Source: Alteriqipengyuania_B sp035481675 (GTDB lineage: Bacteria; Pseudomonadota; Alphaproteobacteria; Sphingomonadales; Sphingomonadaceae). From it: a DNA stretch of 64,000 bases. Below the pieces are notes generated by a model. It had not been told where the DNA came from and ran no database searches. It saw only the letters and a program-made list of their open reading frames with translations. This document shows, one piece after another, positions 51,286-60,234 of the stretch (the first letter of the stretch is position 1; each line of letters begins with the position of its first letter). The position numbers were made by a program, and so were the translations under genes. Location of the stretch: assembly GCF_035481675.1 (NCBI RefSeq), contig NZ_JAYJJW010000001.1:1860001-1924000 (forward strand), given 5' to 3'.

Positions 51286-53499
51286 CTACCTACCGAGCAC
51301 ATTCCGCCACATGATGAAAGGCAGGATGGAGGCGTGATCGTCCGTCCACGGGCGGCTGGCCGGCTTGGGCAGGCTGACCCACTGCTTCTGCGGATGGGCC
51401 TGGAGCATCCTCGCCATCGGTTCGGGCGTGCGGGCCGCGGCGATCCAGAACGACGATGTCGTGCCGTCGCTGCCGGAGCCGCGCCCGTCGCGCAGCAGCG
51501 CGCCCCAGCCCTGTTCCTCGGCATGGGCGGCGAAAACCGGCTGCAGGTCGATATAGCGGTTGGAGATGTGGAACAGCACGATCCCGCCGGGCTTCAGCGC
51601 GCGTTCGTAGATTTCCAGCGCCTCGGTGGTCAGCAGGTGGAGCGGGATGGCGTCCGAACTAAAGGCGTCGATCACCAGCACGTCGAAGCTGGCCGGCGGC
51701 AGGTCTTCCAGCACCAGCCGCGCATCGCCGATGCGGATCGAGGCATCCGGCGTGCAATCGCGCAGGAAAGTGAACGTCCCGTCGCGCGAGTATTCGGCGA
51801 CCACCGGATCGATCTCGAAGAAGGTCCAGTCCTGCCCCGGCCGCGCGTAGCAGGCGAGTGTCCCGGTGCCGAGCCCGACAACCCCCACCGCCGCATCCCC
51901 GCCGACGATCTGCGGCGCCGCCGACAGCACGAGGCCGACGCCCGATGACGGGCCGTAGTAGCTGGTCGGCTTATTACGCCGTTCCGGATCGGTATATTGC
52001 AGCCCGTGGATGGTCGTGCCGTGGAGGAGCGATCGCGTGCCCTCCGCCGGATTATCCTTGAGCGTGTAGATGCCGAAATAGCTGCGTTCGCGCAGACCCG
52101 CGACGCTGGTCTCGATCGTGTCGAACCCGCCGCGCGCGATCATCAGCCCGGCGAAGACCAGCAGCAGCGCCCAGCGCCGCTCCATCACCAGGATGCCGCA
52201 GAGTGCCATGCCCACCGTGCCGAGAAGCACTAGGTTGTCGTGCCCGCGCTGCAGTGCCAGGATCATGCACACGCCGACGATCGCCGCTACCAGGATCACC
52301 GCGAGAATGGCCGTGCGGCGGCGGTCCTGAGCAATGCGCAGCCGCCCCATCCAGTCGAAGAAAGGCACGATGGGCAGCAGCGCCGCGGCGGCGAGGAGCA
52401 GGATCGGATGCTCCCACACCCAGTCGAAGGCGACCGGTGCGATAAGGGCGGTAAACAGCCCGCCCAGCGCGCCGCCCGCGCTCATCACGAGATAGAACAG
52501 CGTCAACCGCTCCGGCGCGGGGCGAAGCCAGTAGAGCCGGCGGTGCAGCGCGATGGCGAGGATGAACATCAGTAGCAGCGTCGCGATCGCGACGGACAGC
52601 GTGCCGTGGCCGTTGCTGACCATCGCCAGCGATCCGGCAAGGAGCAGCGTCAGCGGCGCGATCCGCACGCAGGTGTTCGCAAGGCTGCTGCGCTCCGCAA
52701 AGGCGAAAGTGAAGCTGAGCAGGTAAAGCCCGAGCGGCAGGACCCACAGCAGCGGCATGGCGACGATGTCGGTCGTCAGGTGCGTGGTGGTCGAAAGCAT
52801 CAGGCCCGACGGCACGGCGGCAAGCGCGAGCCACAGCAGGATCGTCTTCGCACCCGGCGCTTCGCCCGCCCCTTCTTCCGGAGCCACTGCGCCTTGCGCC
52901 GTTGCGGGAGCCGCGTTCCAGCGAGAGCGGGCGACCAGCACCACCAGCACCGCCAGCAGGCCGTAGCCCGCCGCCCACAGCATCGAATGCTGCGCGATGG
53001 GGAACCAGGGCTCCAGCAGGATCGGATAGGCAAGGAGACCGGTAAAGCTGCCGATATTCGATGCGGCATACAGCCAGTACGGATCGCCCGCCTCCGCATC
53101 GGCAGCATACCAGCGCTGCATCAGCGGCGCCTGTGCGGAGACCACGAAGAACAGCGGGCCGATAGTGGCGAGGAACAAGCCCGGCACCCACACCGGCTCC
53201 CAGCCCGGCGCGGGCGGCGGCAGGTCGGCAAGCGCGATCGGCAGGGTCAGCGCCGCGAGGCCGAGAAGCGCGACATGCACCATCGCCTGCTTGCGCAGCG
53301 CCAGCCGCGACAGGGCATGGGCATAGGCATATCCGCCCAGCAGCAGGGCCTGGTAAACCAGCATCGCGCTGTTCCAGACGGCCGGCGCCCCGCCCAGCAG
53401 GGGCAGCGCCATGCGCGCGACCAGCGGCTGGACGAGGAACAGCAGGAAGCTGCCCGTCAGGATCGTGACCACGAAGAGGAGCCGCGCCCTTCCGGTCAT
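51286..53499 (-). CDS. Fused MFS/spermidine synthase-like protein
   Basis: This 737-residue protein starts with about a dozen membrane helices of transporter type (FVVTILTGSFLLFLVQPLVA onward, roughly 1-480). It ends with a soluble spermidine synthase-like Rossmann domain (VGVVGLGTGTLACYARPGQ, FFEIDPVVAEYSRD, DVLVIDAFSSDAIPLHLLT; about 550-720). The class is annotated as fused MFS/spermidine synthase; whether it makes a polyamine or transfers another group is not settled. ATG 53499 overlaps the acetyltransferase stop (ATGA). A much longer open frame upstream is a shadow. Confidence 0.9.
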   Translation of the reverse strand: MTGRARLLFVVTILTGSFLLFLVQPLVARMALPLLGGAPAVWNSAMLVYQALLLGGYAYAHALSRLALRKQAMVHVALLGLAALTLPIALADLPPPAPGWEPVWVPGLFLATIGPLFFVVSAQAPLMQRWYAADAEAGDPYWLYAASNIGSFTGLLAYPILLEPWFPIAQHSMLWAAGYGLLAVLVVLVARSRWNAAPATAQGAVAPEEGAGEAPGAKTILLWLALAAVPSGLMLSTTTHLTTDIVAMPLLWVLPLGLYLLSFTFAFAERSSLANTCVRIAPLTLLLAGSLAMVSNGHGTLSVAIATLLLMFILAIALHRRLYWLRPAPERLTLFYLVMSAGGALGGLFTALIAPVAFDWVWEHPILLLAAAALLPIVPFFDWMGRLRIAQDRRRTAILAVILVAAIVGVCMILALQRGHDNLVLLGTVGMALCGILVMERRWALLLVFAGLMIARGGFDTIETSVAGLRERSYFGIYTLKDNPAEGTRSLLHGTTIHGLQYTDPERRNKPTSYYGPSSGVGLVLSAAPQIVGGDAAVGVVGLGTGTLACYARPGQDWTFFEIDPVVAEYSRDGTFTFLRDCTPDASIRIGDARLVLEDLPPASFDVLVIDAFSSDAIPLHLLTTEALEIYERALKPGGIVLFHISNRYIDLQPVFAAHAEEQGWGALLRDGRGSGSDGTTSSFWIAAARTPEPMARMLQAHPQKQWVSLPKPASRPWTDDHASILPFIMWRNVLGR

Positions 53500-54086
53500 C
53501 GCGTTTGGCCCTGCCAAGCGTCGCGCGTGATGGAATAGACGATCGACGGGTTGAGGTGCGGTCCCCAGCGCGGATCCTCGAAATCGAGATCCTCGCGCCG
53601 GGTCATGCCCAATCGCCTCATCAGGCCCCAGCTGGCGGTGTTGCCGTCCACGGTCAGGGCGACGATCTCTTCCGCGCCGAAGCGATGGAAGCCGAGGTCG
53701 AGCGATGCGATCGCGGCCTCCTTGGCGTAGCCGTGGCCCCACGCATCCTCGCGCAGCCGCCAGCCGACCTCCATCATGCCGAAAACCGCCTCCCCTTCGA
53801 CATTCGAGCGCTTGAGGCCGCAAAAGCCGAGCATTTCTCCGGACAGGTGGCCGCCGTCGTCCTTGCGCTCGAGCACCCAGAACGTGTGGCCGTGGTCGCG
53901 CCGGTAGCCTTCCAGCCGCTCCCGCGCGCCTGCTTTCGTGGCCTCGTCCGCTTCGTCGCCGAGCCAGCGCATGACTGCGGGCGTGTTGGTCAGCTGCCAG
54001 AAACGCGGCCAGTCACCCTCGCGCCAGTCACGCAGCACCAGCCGTTCGGTCTCGTGCCGGAAAGCATCGCTCGCCGGTTCAGCCAT
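53496..54086 (-). CDS. GNAT-family N-acetyltransferase (RimJ/RimL-like)
   Basis: This 196-residue enzyme begins DAFRHETERLVLRDWREGDW, the TERL motif. The acetyl-CoA site is EVGWRLREDAWGHGYAKEAA (R-x-x-x-x-G-x-G/A), then VDGNTASWGLMRRLGM. It is distinct from the acetyltransferase at 11091. Its ATG lies inside the last codons of hemB (8-bp overlap) and its stop overlaps the fused synthase gene. The proximity to a spermidine synthase-like gene suggests an amine substrate, but this is only a guess. Confidence 0.9.
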   Translation of the reverse strand: MAEPASDAFRHETERLVLRDWREGDWPRFWQLTNTPAVMRWLGDEADEATKAGARERLEGYRRDHGHTFWVLERKDDGGHLSGEMLGFCGLKRSNVEGEAVFGMMEVGWRLREDAWGHGYAKEAAIASLDLGFHRFGAEEIVALTVDGNTASWGLMRRLGMTRREDLDFEDPRWGPHLNPSIVYSITRDAWQGQTR

Positions 54087-55071
54087 TGAAAATGCGCGCC
54101 GCGACCGGGGCGTGATAGGTCAGGACGCCGCTCGCCCCGGCGCGCTTGAAGCTGAGCAGCTTTTCCATCAGCAGCGCGTCGCGGTCGCCCGCTCCGGCCG
54201 CCGCGCCGGCTTCGATCAGCGCATATTCACCGCTCACCTGGTAAGCGAACACCGGCACTTCGAAGCGCTGCTTCACCCGCCAGACGATGTCGAGATAGGC
54301 GAGGCCGGGCTTCACCATCACGCTGTCCGCGCCTTCGGCAATGTCGAGCGCGACTTCGTGCATCGCCTCGTCGCCGTTGGCCGGGTCCATCTGGTAGCTT
54401 TTCTTGTCGCCTTTCAGCAGCCCGCCGCTGCCAACGGCATCGCGGAACGGCCCGTAGAATGCGCTCGCGTACTTGGCGGCGTAGCTCATGATCTGGACAT
54501 TGTGGTGCCCCGCCATTTCCAGCGCCACGCGGATGGCGCCAATGCGTCCGTCCATCATGTCGGACGGGGCGACGATGTCCGCCCCCGCTTCCGCCTGCAC
54601 GATCGCCTGGTCGACGAGGATGGCGACCGTATCGTCGTTTGCGACGTAGCCCGACGGGTCGAGCACTCCGTCCTGCCCGTGGATGGTATAGGGATCGAGC
54701 GCGACGTCGGTCAGGATGCCGATATCGCCGCCGCAGGCGTCACGCACGGTCTTGATTGCGCGGCACATCAGGTTGTCGGGGTTGTAGGCCTCCGCCCCGT
54801 CCTCGCTGCGCGTCTCCGATGCCGTGTTCGGGAACAGGGCGATGCACGGAATGCCGAGCTCCACCGCCTCTTTCGCGCGCCTGGAAAGCTCGGCCAGCGG
54901 CCAGCGCGAGACGCCGGGCAGGCTGGCGACGGGCTGCTCCTCGCCCCCTTCGGTGGCGAACAGCGGCCAGATGAGGTCGGCGCTGGTCATGGTCGTCTCG
55001 CGCACCATCGCGCGGCTCCAGCCATGGGCGCGCGTGCGGCGGAGGCGGGTGTTGGGAAAGCTGCGGGTCAT
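54079..55071 (-). CDS. hemB: Delta-aminolevulinic acid dehydratase (porphobilinogen synthase)
   Basis: HemB condenses two aminolevulinic acids to porphobilinogen, the first common step to heme and, where present, bacteriochlorophyll. The two Schiff-base lysines are in YAAKYASAFYGPFRDA and in SVMVKPGLAYLD. LFPNTASETRSEDGAEAYN, LDPYTIHGQDGVLD and DIVAPSDMMDGRIGAIR are further hallmarks. The metal region (TDVALDPYT, no Cys triad) suggests a Mg2+ rather than Zn2+ enzyme. The start is placed at ATG 55071 (330 residues); a reading to 55107 adds 12 basic residues. Confidence 0.96.
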   Translation of the reverse strand: MTRSFPNTRLRRTRAHGWSRAMVRETTMTSADLIWPLFATEGGEEQPVASLPGVSRWPLAELSRRAKEAVELGIPCIALFPNTASETRSEDGAEAYNPDNLMCRAIKTVRDACGGDIGILTDVALDPYTIHGQDGVLDPSGYVANDDTVAILVDQAIVQAEAGADIVAPSDMMDGRIGAIRVALEMAGHHNVQIMSYAAKYASAFYGPFRDAVGSGGLLKGDKKSYQMDPANGDEAMHEVALDIAEGADSVMVKPGLAYLDIVWRVKQRFEVPVFAYQVSGEYALIEAGAAAGAGDRDALLMEKLLSFKRAGASGVLTYHAPVAARIFNG

Positions 55072-55116
55072 CCTGGCGGGTTCCTGCCGCAATCGGCACA
55101 GGCGCACAAGCGCGCG

Positions 55117-56703
55117 TCAGCCGATCTCGCGGGCTTTCTGCACCCGGTCGATTTCGCGCACCGGCACAGCATCGGCGGGCTTGGCGGGTGCGAGGCTTTC
55201 GAGCGCGGAGCCCGGCTCGATCCGCATCAGCCCCGTCAGCTTGCTGCGGAACGCCTCGAGCTCGCTGCCGCTCAACTGCGCGCGGGTGACGAAGCGGACG
55301 CTGGCCGGGTTGATGGCGCGGCCGCCGCTGTACATTTCGTAATGGAGGTGCGGACCGGTGGAGAGGCCGGTCGAGCCGACATAGCCGATCACCTGCCCGC
55401 GCCGGACCCGCTGCCCGCGACTGACGGCCATCCGGCTCATGTGGCAATATCGGGTCGACAGGCCGTTGCCGTGGTCGAGCCGCACCGCATTGCCGCAGCC
55501 CCCGGCGCGCCCGGCCGACGTCACGGTGGCATCGGTCACGGCGACGATGGGCGTGCCATAACTCGCCTTGAAGTCCATGCCCGCATGCATGCGGCGATAG
55601 CCGAGCACCGGGTGGCGGCGCATGCCGTAATTGGAACTGATCGGGCCCGATACAGGGGCGACGAGACCTTCGCGCTGCTCGCCGACGCCCGAAGCTTCGA
55701 AGAAACGGCCCTCGCTGCCCCAGCGCATCAGCCGCGCGCGCGGCTTGCCGTCGGCGCCGAAGAGCCCGGCGAAGAGGAGCTCGCCGGTCTGGGTCTCGCC
55801 CGTTTCGGCGCGCTTGTAATCGATTACCATGTCGAACGTGTCGCCCGAACCGATGCGGCCGGCGTCGATCTGGGTCTGCAGCGTACGCAGGTAGGCCTGC
55901 ACCGCCGGGCCGGGCGCGCCGGCCGCGCGGGCGGAGCGGAAGAGACTGTCGCCGACCGTGCCGCGAATGCGCAGCGGGGTCGAATCGACCCGGATCGGCA
56001 CCGGTCGCACGCTGAGCTGCCCGTCCTTGCGCGCAAGCACCAGCCGCAGGTCGAACCGCGCGCGGAATTCCAGCGCGTCGAGCGGGCGCGGCTGGCCGGC
56101 GCTGGTGCGGCGGCCGAGAGTGATATCGACTTTCGTGCCGGATTCGATCTCGTCGAGGCCGACCGAGCTGCCGACCAGTGCCGCGACCTGCTGCGCTTCC
56201 TCCCGCCCCACGCCTGCGCGGCGCAGCATGCGTTCGAAACTGTCGCCTTGCGCCAGCGTCGCCACCACGTCGATCGAGGGGCGTTCCGGCGCGGCTTCGA
56301 GCGAGGCGACGGCGGTCGAGGCGCCCATCCGGCGGCCGCTGTCGGCGCCCAGCGCCAGCGGCATGATGACCTGGCTGCGGAATTCGTCGCGCGCTTCGTC
56401 AGTCAGATCCATCGGCGGTGCGGCGTAAAGCGGCGCGAAATCGGGCCAGCCTGCCAGCGCCAGCGCGCCTAGGCCGACCATCGTGGCGACGCCGCGCCAC
56501 CACTTCGCTCCGCCGATATCGCGGGCGAGGTCGGGTGCCAGATCCAAGTCCCGGAGTTTGGCAGACACGCCTTCGCGCCAGTGATCGTAGCGTTCGGCCA
56601 GCGACGGGCGGCGGACAAGCACGAGCGCACTGCCCGCAGCAGCAGCGCCGCTGCCGCCGGCGATATCGATTGCCTCGTCCCGCTTTCCCGGCCTGAAGAA
56701 CAC
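55117..56703 (-). CDS. M23 family metallopeptidase (LytM domain), membrane-anchored
   Basis: This 528-residue protein begins with a basic cytoplasmic part. One hydrophobic segment (VATMVGLGALALAGWPDFAP, about 73-92) and a ~250-residue periplasmic region with LysM/OapA-like features follow (VVATLAQGDSFERMLRRAGV). The active LytM domain has H373-x3-D377 in MHAGMDF, CHMSR and HLHYEMYSGG. It should cut peptidoglycan cross-links during growth or division, like MepM. The GTG start (56703) follows AGGGGCGGG. A CtrA-like box lies 76 bp upstream. It heads a same-strand run into hemB. Confidence 0.93.
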   Translation of the reverse strand: MFFRPGKRDEAIDIAGGSGAAAAGSALVLVRRPSLAERYDHWREGVSAKLRDLDLAPDLARDIGGAKWWRGVATMVGLGALALAGWPDFAPLYAAPPMDLTDEARDEFRSQVIMPLALGADSGRRMGASTAVASLEAAPERPSIDVVATLAQGDSFERMLRRAGVGREEAQQVAALVGSSVGLDEIESGTKVDITLGRRTSAGQPRPLDALEFRARFDLRLVLARKDGQLSVRPVPIRVDSTPLRIRGTVGDSLFRSARAAGAPGPAVQAYLRTLQTQIDAGRIGSGDTFDMVIDYKRAETGETQTGELLFAGLFGADGKPRARLMRWGSEGRFFEASGVGEQREGLVAPVSGPISSNYGMRRHPVLGYRRMHAGMDFKASYGTPIVAVTDATVTSAGRAGGCGNAVRLDHGNGLSTRYCHMSRMAVSRGQRVRRGQVIGYVGSTGLSTGPHLHYEMYSGGRAINPASVRFVTRAQLSGSELEAFRSKLTGLMRIEPGSALESLAPAKPADAVPVREIDRVQKAREIG

Positions 56704-56778
56704 CGTAATCCCGCCCCTTCCGAGATATCGCCTCGATCGATCCGCGACCCCAATTGCACAGATTTGGTGCGTTTAAAG

Positions 56779-56793
56779 TTAATTCCGCGCTAA
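56779..56793. promoter_or_regulatory. CtrA-like box between the M23 peptidase and SUV3-like helicase genes
   Basis: TTAA-TTCCGCG-CTAA (reverse strand TTAG-CGCGGAA-TTAA) differs by one base from TTAA-N7-TTAA. It is about 76 bp before the M23 start and 80 bp before the helicase start, within the divergent promoter region. Confidence 0.45.
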
Positions 56794-56872
56794 CAAAAGG
56801 CCAGCCGACGCATGGCTGCGGCGAAATGCGCGCCGGTTGCAGCACCCCGCGCATCGCGCCTACAAGCGGGGC

Positions 56873-59491
56873 GTGGCGCATTTCCCTCCCGACACCATGG
56901 CACGCGGCGGACCCTCCACGGTCAAGGCGGTGCTCGGCCCGACCAACACCGGCAAGACGCATCTCGCCATCGAGCGATTGTGCGCCCATTCGAGCGGGGC
57001 GATCGGATTTCCCCTCCGGCTGCTGGCGCGCGAGGTCTACGACCGGGTCCGCGCGATCAAGGGCGACAGGGAAGTCGCGCTGATCACGGGCGAGGAGCGG
57101 ATCGAGCCGCCCGGGGCGCGGTGGTTCCTGTGCACGGCCGAGGCGATGCCGGTCGTCTCCGGCCCCCATGCCCCCGCTTTCATCGCGCTGGACGAGGCGC
57201 AAATCGGTGCCGATCGCGAGCGCGGGCATATCTTTACCGATCGCTTCCTGCATGCGCGCGGGCGGGAGGAGACGATGCTGCTCGGGTCCGCCACGCTGGA
57301 GCCGATGGTCCGCGCGCTGGTGCCCAAGGCCGAGATTTCGGAGCGGCCGCGTTTTTCCACCCTGTCGCACATCGGCCCGCGCAAGCTGTCCCGCCTGCCG
57401 CCGCGCAGCGCCATCGTCGCGTTCTCCGTGGAGCAGGTTTACGCCATGGCCGAGGCGCTGCGGCGGCACCGCGGCGGCGCGGCGGTGGTGATGGGCGCGC
57501 TCAGCCCGGAGACCCGCAACCGCCAGGTCGAATTGTTCCAGTCTGGCGAGGTTGACTACATCGTCGCCACCGACGCCATCGGAATGGGGCTGAACCTCGA
57601 CGTCAACCATGTCGCCTTCGCCTCGCTCGGCAAGTTCGACGGCGTGCGGCAGCGGCGGCTTTCCCCGGCGGAAATGGCGCAGATCGCGGGCCGGGCGGGC
57701 CGCCATCACAAGGACGGCACGTTCGGTACGCTGTCGGGCGGCCATGCAAGCGAGTTCACCGAGGACGAGATCTTCGCCATCGAGGAACACCGCTTCGCCC
57801 CGCTGACCCACATGTACTGGCGCAACCCGGAACCGCGCTTCGACAGCATCGCCCGGCTTATCGCCGACCTGTCGATGAAGCCGGATCGGCCCGAATTGAA
57901 AGCCGCCCCCGAAGCGATCGACCTTGCCGTCCTGCGCAAGCTGGCGGACGATCCGCTTGCCGATGGCGTCAAGGGGGCAGGCGCGGTGCAGCGCTTCTGG
58001 GAGACGTGCCAGCTGCCGGATTTCCGCCAGCTGGGCGCCGACCAGCACGCCCGCTTCGTCGCGCGGCTGTGGCAGGATTTGCGCGGTGGCTACATCGGCG
58101 CCGACTTCGTGGCGGCACGCATCGCAGACCTCGACCGGCCGCAGGGCGATATCGACACGCTGCAGGGACGCATCGCCGCCATTCGCAGCTGGGCCTATAT
58201 CTGCCAGCGACCCGACTGGGTTCTGGCCCGCGACGAGATGGCCGCCCGCGCCCGCGCGGTGGAGGCAAGGCTGTCGGATGCGCTGCACGCCCGCTTGACC
58301 GAACGCTTCGTCAACCGCAGGACATCGGTGCTGATGAAAGCGATCGGCAAGGACACGGCGCTGCTGAAAGTCGAGCTGGCGCAATCCGGCGACGTGCTGG
58401 TCGAAGGCGAGGCGATCGGCCGGCTCGACGGTTTTCGCTTCCGGGTCGATCGCAATGCGCGCGCGGAAGATCGCAAGCTGCTATTGGCGGCTGCCGAAAG
58501 ACACATGCCGCGCCTGCTGGCGCTGAAAGCGGAGAAACTGGTGAACGAGGAATTGGGCGACCTGGTGCTGGAAGGCGGCGAAGTGCGCCGCGGCGGACAG
58601 GCGATCGCCGTGCTGGAACCCGGCAAGTACCGCAGCGCGCCGCGACTGGTGCTGACGAAAGAGCTCGCCCCGCTGGATGAGGCGAAGCGTGCTGAGTTGG
58701 CAGAGGCGCTGCAGATGTGGCTCGACACGCAGTTGCAGGCGCTCGCGCCCCTGCGCCTGCTGGAAGAAGCCGCCGAGAGCGCTGAAACCGGGAGCGAGGC
58801 GCGCGCGCTGCTGCTCACGTTGATCGACCGCAACGGCACGATCCGGCGCGAGGATGGCGGGCTCGCCCATTTGCCCGCAGACCGTCGCAAGGTCCTGCGC
58901 AAGCTGGGCGTGCATATCGGCGCGCTCGACATCTTCGTGCCCGCCTTGCTCAAGCCTGCCGCGCGCGCGATGCTGAGCCTGCTCGGCCTCGATAGCAGGC
59001 CGCTCAATCCCGGCATGGAATCCGTCGTCACGCTCGATGGCAAGGCGCCCGCGGGCTACCGGCCCTGCGGCAAGCAGGCGATCCGCATCGATATGGGCGA
59101 GCGGATCCTGCGCAGCGCGCACGATGCGCGGACCAAGTCGAAGGCGCGCAAGTTCGCGGTCGATCACGCGCTCGGCATTTCGATCGGCCTGACCGAGGCC
59201 AGCCTGGTGCGCCTGCTCTCCCAAGGCGGCTTCAAGGCCCAGCCGCGCACCGACCTCGTCGAAGGCGCTTTCGGGCCGCCTGCCCCGCACCTCTACCAGT
59301 GGCGCCCGCTCGGCAAGGATCGCCAGGATGGACCGCGGCAGCAAGCGCACGACAAGCGACCGCCGCGGGGCAAGAAGGGCCAGGGCCGAGGCAAGCCGCG
59401 CACGAATGACCGCGGCGCAGAGCGCAAGCCCGATCACGGCCCCGCCCGCAGCAGCGGCGCGTTCGATAGCCTGGCGGACCTGCTGCGTTGA
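56873..59491 (+). CDS. SUV3-like DExH RNA helicase
   Basis: This protein of about 872 residues is of the mitochondrial SUV3 type. The helicase core has Walker A GPTNTGKT (22-29), motif II in IALDEAQIGADRERG, motif III LLGSATLEPM, and the second RecA domain with AFSVEQVYAMAEALRRHRGG, TDAIGMGLNLDVNHV and QIAGRAGRHHKDG. Charged C-terminal regions and a basic tail (DKRPPRGKKGQGRGKPRT) follow. It probably unwinds structured RNA for decay or processing. GTG 56873 is taken as start (GCGGGG upstream); ATG 56897 and a TTG at 56837 are alternatives. The S4-protein gene starts inside its stop. Confidence 0.92.
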   Translation: MAHFPPDTMARGGPSTVKAVLGPTNTGKTHLAIERLCAHSSGAIGFPLRLLAREVYDRVRAIKGDREVALITGEERIEPPGARWFLCTAEAMPVVSGPHAPAFIALDEAQIGADRERGHIFTDRFLHARGREETMLLGSATLEPMVRALVPKAEISERPRFSTLSHIGPRKLSRLPPRSAIVAFSVEQVYAMAEALRRHRGGAAVVMGALSPETRNRQVELFQSGEVDYIVATDAIGMGLNLDVNHVAFASLGKFDGVRQRRLSPAEMAQIAGRAGRHHKDGTFGTLSGGHASEFTEDEIFAIEEHRFAPLTHMYWRNPEPRFDSIARLIADLSMKPDRPELKAAPEAIDLAVLRKLADDPLADGVKGAGAVQRFWETCQLPDFRQLGADQHARFVARLWQDLRGGYIGADFVAARIADLDRPQGDIDTLQGRIAAIRSWAYICQRPDWVLARDEMAARARAVEARLSDALHARLTERFVNRRTSVLMKAIGKDTALLKVELAQSGDVLVEGEAIGRLDGFRFRVDRNARAEDRKLLLAAAERHMPRLLALKAEKLVNEELGDLVLEGGEVRRGGQAIAVLEPGKYRSAPRLVLTKELAPLDEAKRAELAEALQMWLDTQLQALAPLRLLEEAAESAETGSEARALLLTLIDRNGTIRREDGGLAHLPADRRKVLRKLGVHIGALDIFVPALLKPAARAMLSLLGLDSRPLNPGMESVVTLDGKAPAGYRPCGKQAIRIDMGERILRSAHDARTKSKARKFAVDHALGISIGLTEASLVRLLSQGGFKAQPRTDLVEGAFGPPAPHLYQWRPLGKDRQDGPRQQAHDKRPPRGKKGQGRGKPRTNDRGAERKPDHGPARSSGAFDSLADLLR

Positions 59492-59832
59492 GCGACGGGC
59501 GGGCGAGCGGGCTGCGGCTCGACCGGCTGCTCTATTTCCTCCGCCTCGCCCCGTCGCGCACCCGTGCGCACGACTGGGTGTGCGAAGGGCACATCCGCCG
59601 CAACGGGGAGCGGGTGAACGATCCCTCGCGGCATGCATGCCCCGGCGACGTCCTCACCCTGCCCCTTCCCGGCAAGGTGATGGTAGTGGAGCTCCTCGCC
59701 CTGCCTGCGCGGCGCGGGCCGAAGGACGAGGCTGCTGCATGTTACCGCGTGCTTGACGCTGGCCGCCCGCTTCGCCAATCAGGCGGCGAAGGCCCCGCAC
59801 GGGGGCCGGATAGGGGACCAGACGCACAATGA
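59488..59832 (+). CDS. RNA-binding S4 domain protein
   Basis: This 114-residue protein has an S4 domain: LRLDRLLYFLRLAPSRTRAH, DWVCEGHIRRNGERVNDPSR, then PGDVLTLPLPGKVMVVELLA. It resembles HslR/Hsp15-like ribosome- or RNA-binding proteins. The tail after residue 85 is basic and disordered. The start is TTG 59488, inside the helicase stop (TTGA), and its stop overlaps the ferredoxin ATG (ATGA). Tight coupling to an RNA helicase suggests that both act on the same RNA or on ribosomes. Confidence 0.88.
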   Translation: MSDGRASGLRLDRLLYFLRLAPSRTRAHDWVCEGHIRRNGERVNDPSRHACPGDVLTLPLPGKVMVVELLALPARRGPKDEAAACYRVLDAGRPLRQSGGEGPARGPDRGPDAQ

Positions 59833-60167
59833 CCTATGTCGTCACCGACGCCTGCATCAAATGCAAATACACCGATTGCGTGGAAGTCTGCCCGGTGGAC
59901 TGCTTCTACGAAGGCGAGAACATGCTGGTGATCAATCCCAGCGAATGCATCGACTGCGGCGTGTGCGAACCCGAATGCCCGGCCGAAGCGATCTTGCCCG
60001 ACACCGAAGACAATCTCGAAAAGTGGCTGGAGCTCAACACGAAGCTCTCCGCCGAGTGGCCGAACATCACCACCAAGAAGGATCCGCCCGAGGATGCCGA
60101 CGAGCATAAGGGCGAAGAGGGCAAGTTCGAGAAATACTTCACCGAAGAGCCCGGCGAAGGCGACTGA
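59829..60167 (+). CDS. fdxA: 7Fe ferredoxin FdxA
   Basis: This 112-residue ferredoxin has one [3Fe-4S] and one [4Fe-4S] cluster. Cysteines C9, C17, C21, C25 and C40, C43, C46, C50 match the Azotobacter FdI spacing (CIKCKYTDCVEVCPVDC; CIDCGVCEPECP), with an extra C12. The acidic C-terminal half (WLELNTKLSAEWPNITTKKD onward) is also typical. It carries electrons to unknown partners. Translation is coupled to the S4 gene by ATGA. Gene order helicase-S4-fdxA-carD is common in Alphaproteobacteria. Confidence 0.96.
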   Translation: MTYVVTDACIKCKYTDCVEVCPVDCFYEGENMLVINPSECIDCGVCEPECPAEAILPDTEDNLEKWLELNTKLSAEWPNITTKKDPPEDADEHKGEEGKFEKYFTEEPGEGD

Positions 60168-60234
60168 GCCTGCCCTGATCGCGGTCGGCGAAGGCGCGCG
60201 GGAACAACCCCGCACGCCATCCGCTTCTGCGGCC

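Noticed and set aside
53500..53823. N-terminal extension of the fused MFS/spermidine synthase upstream of ATG 53499
   Set aside because: The extra 108 residues are arginine- and glycine-rich, lie over the acetyltransferase gene in another frame, and precede a normal first membrane helix with its own ATGA start.
53938..56472. Open frame of 844 codons on the + strand opposite hemB and the M23 peptidase
   Set aside because: Antisense shadow of two clear enzymes; no recognisable domain or ribosome-binding site.
56399..58384. Open frame of 661 codons on the - strand opposite the SUV3-like helicase
   Set aside because: The + strand has all helicase motifs; the reverse frame has none.
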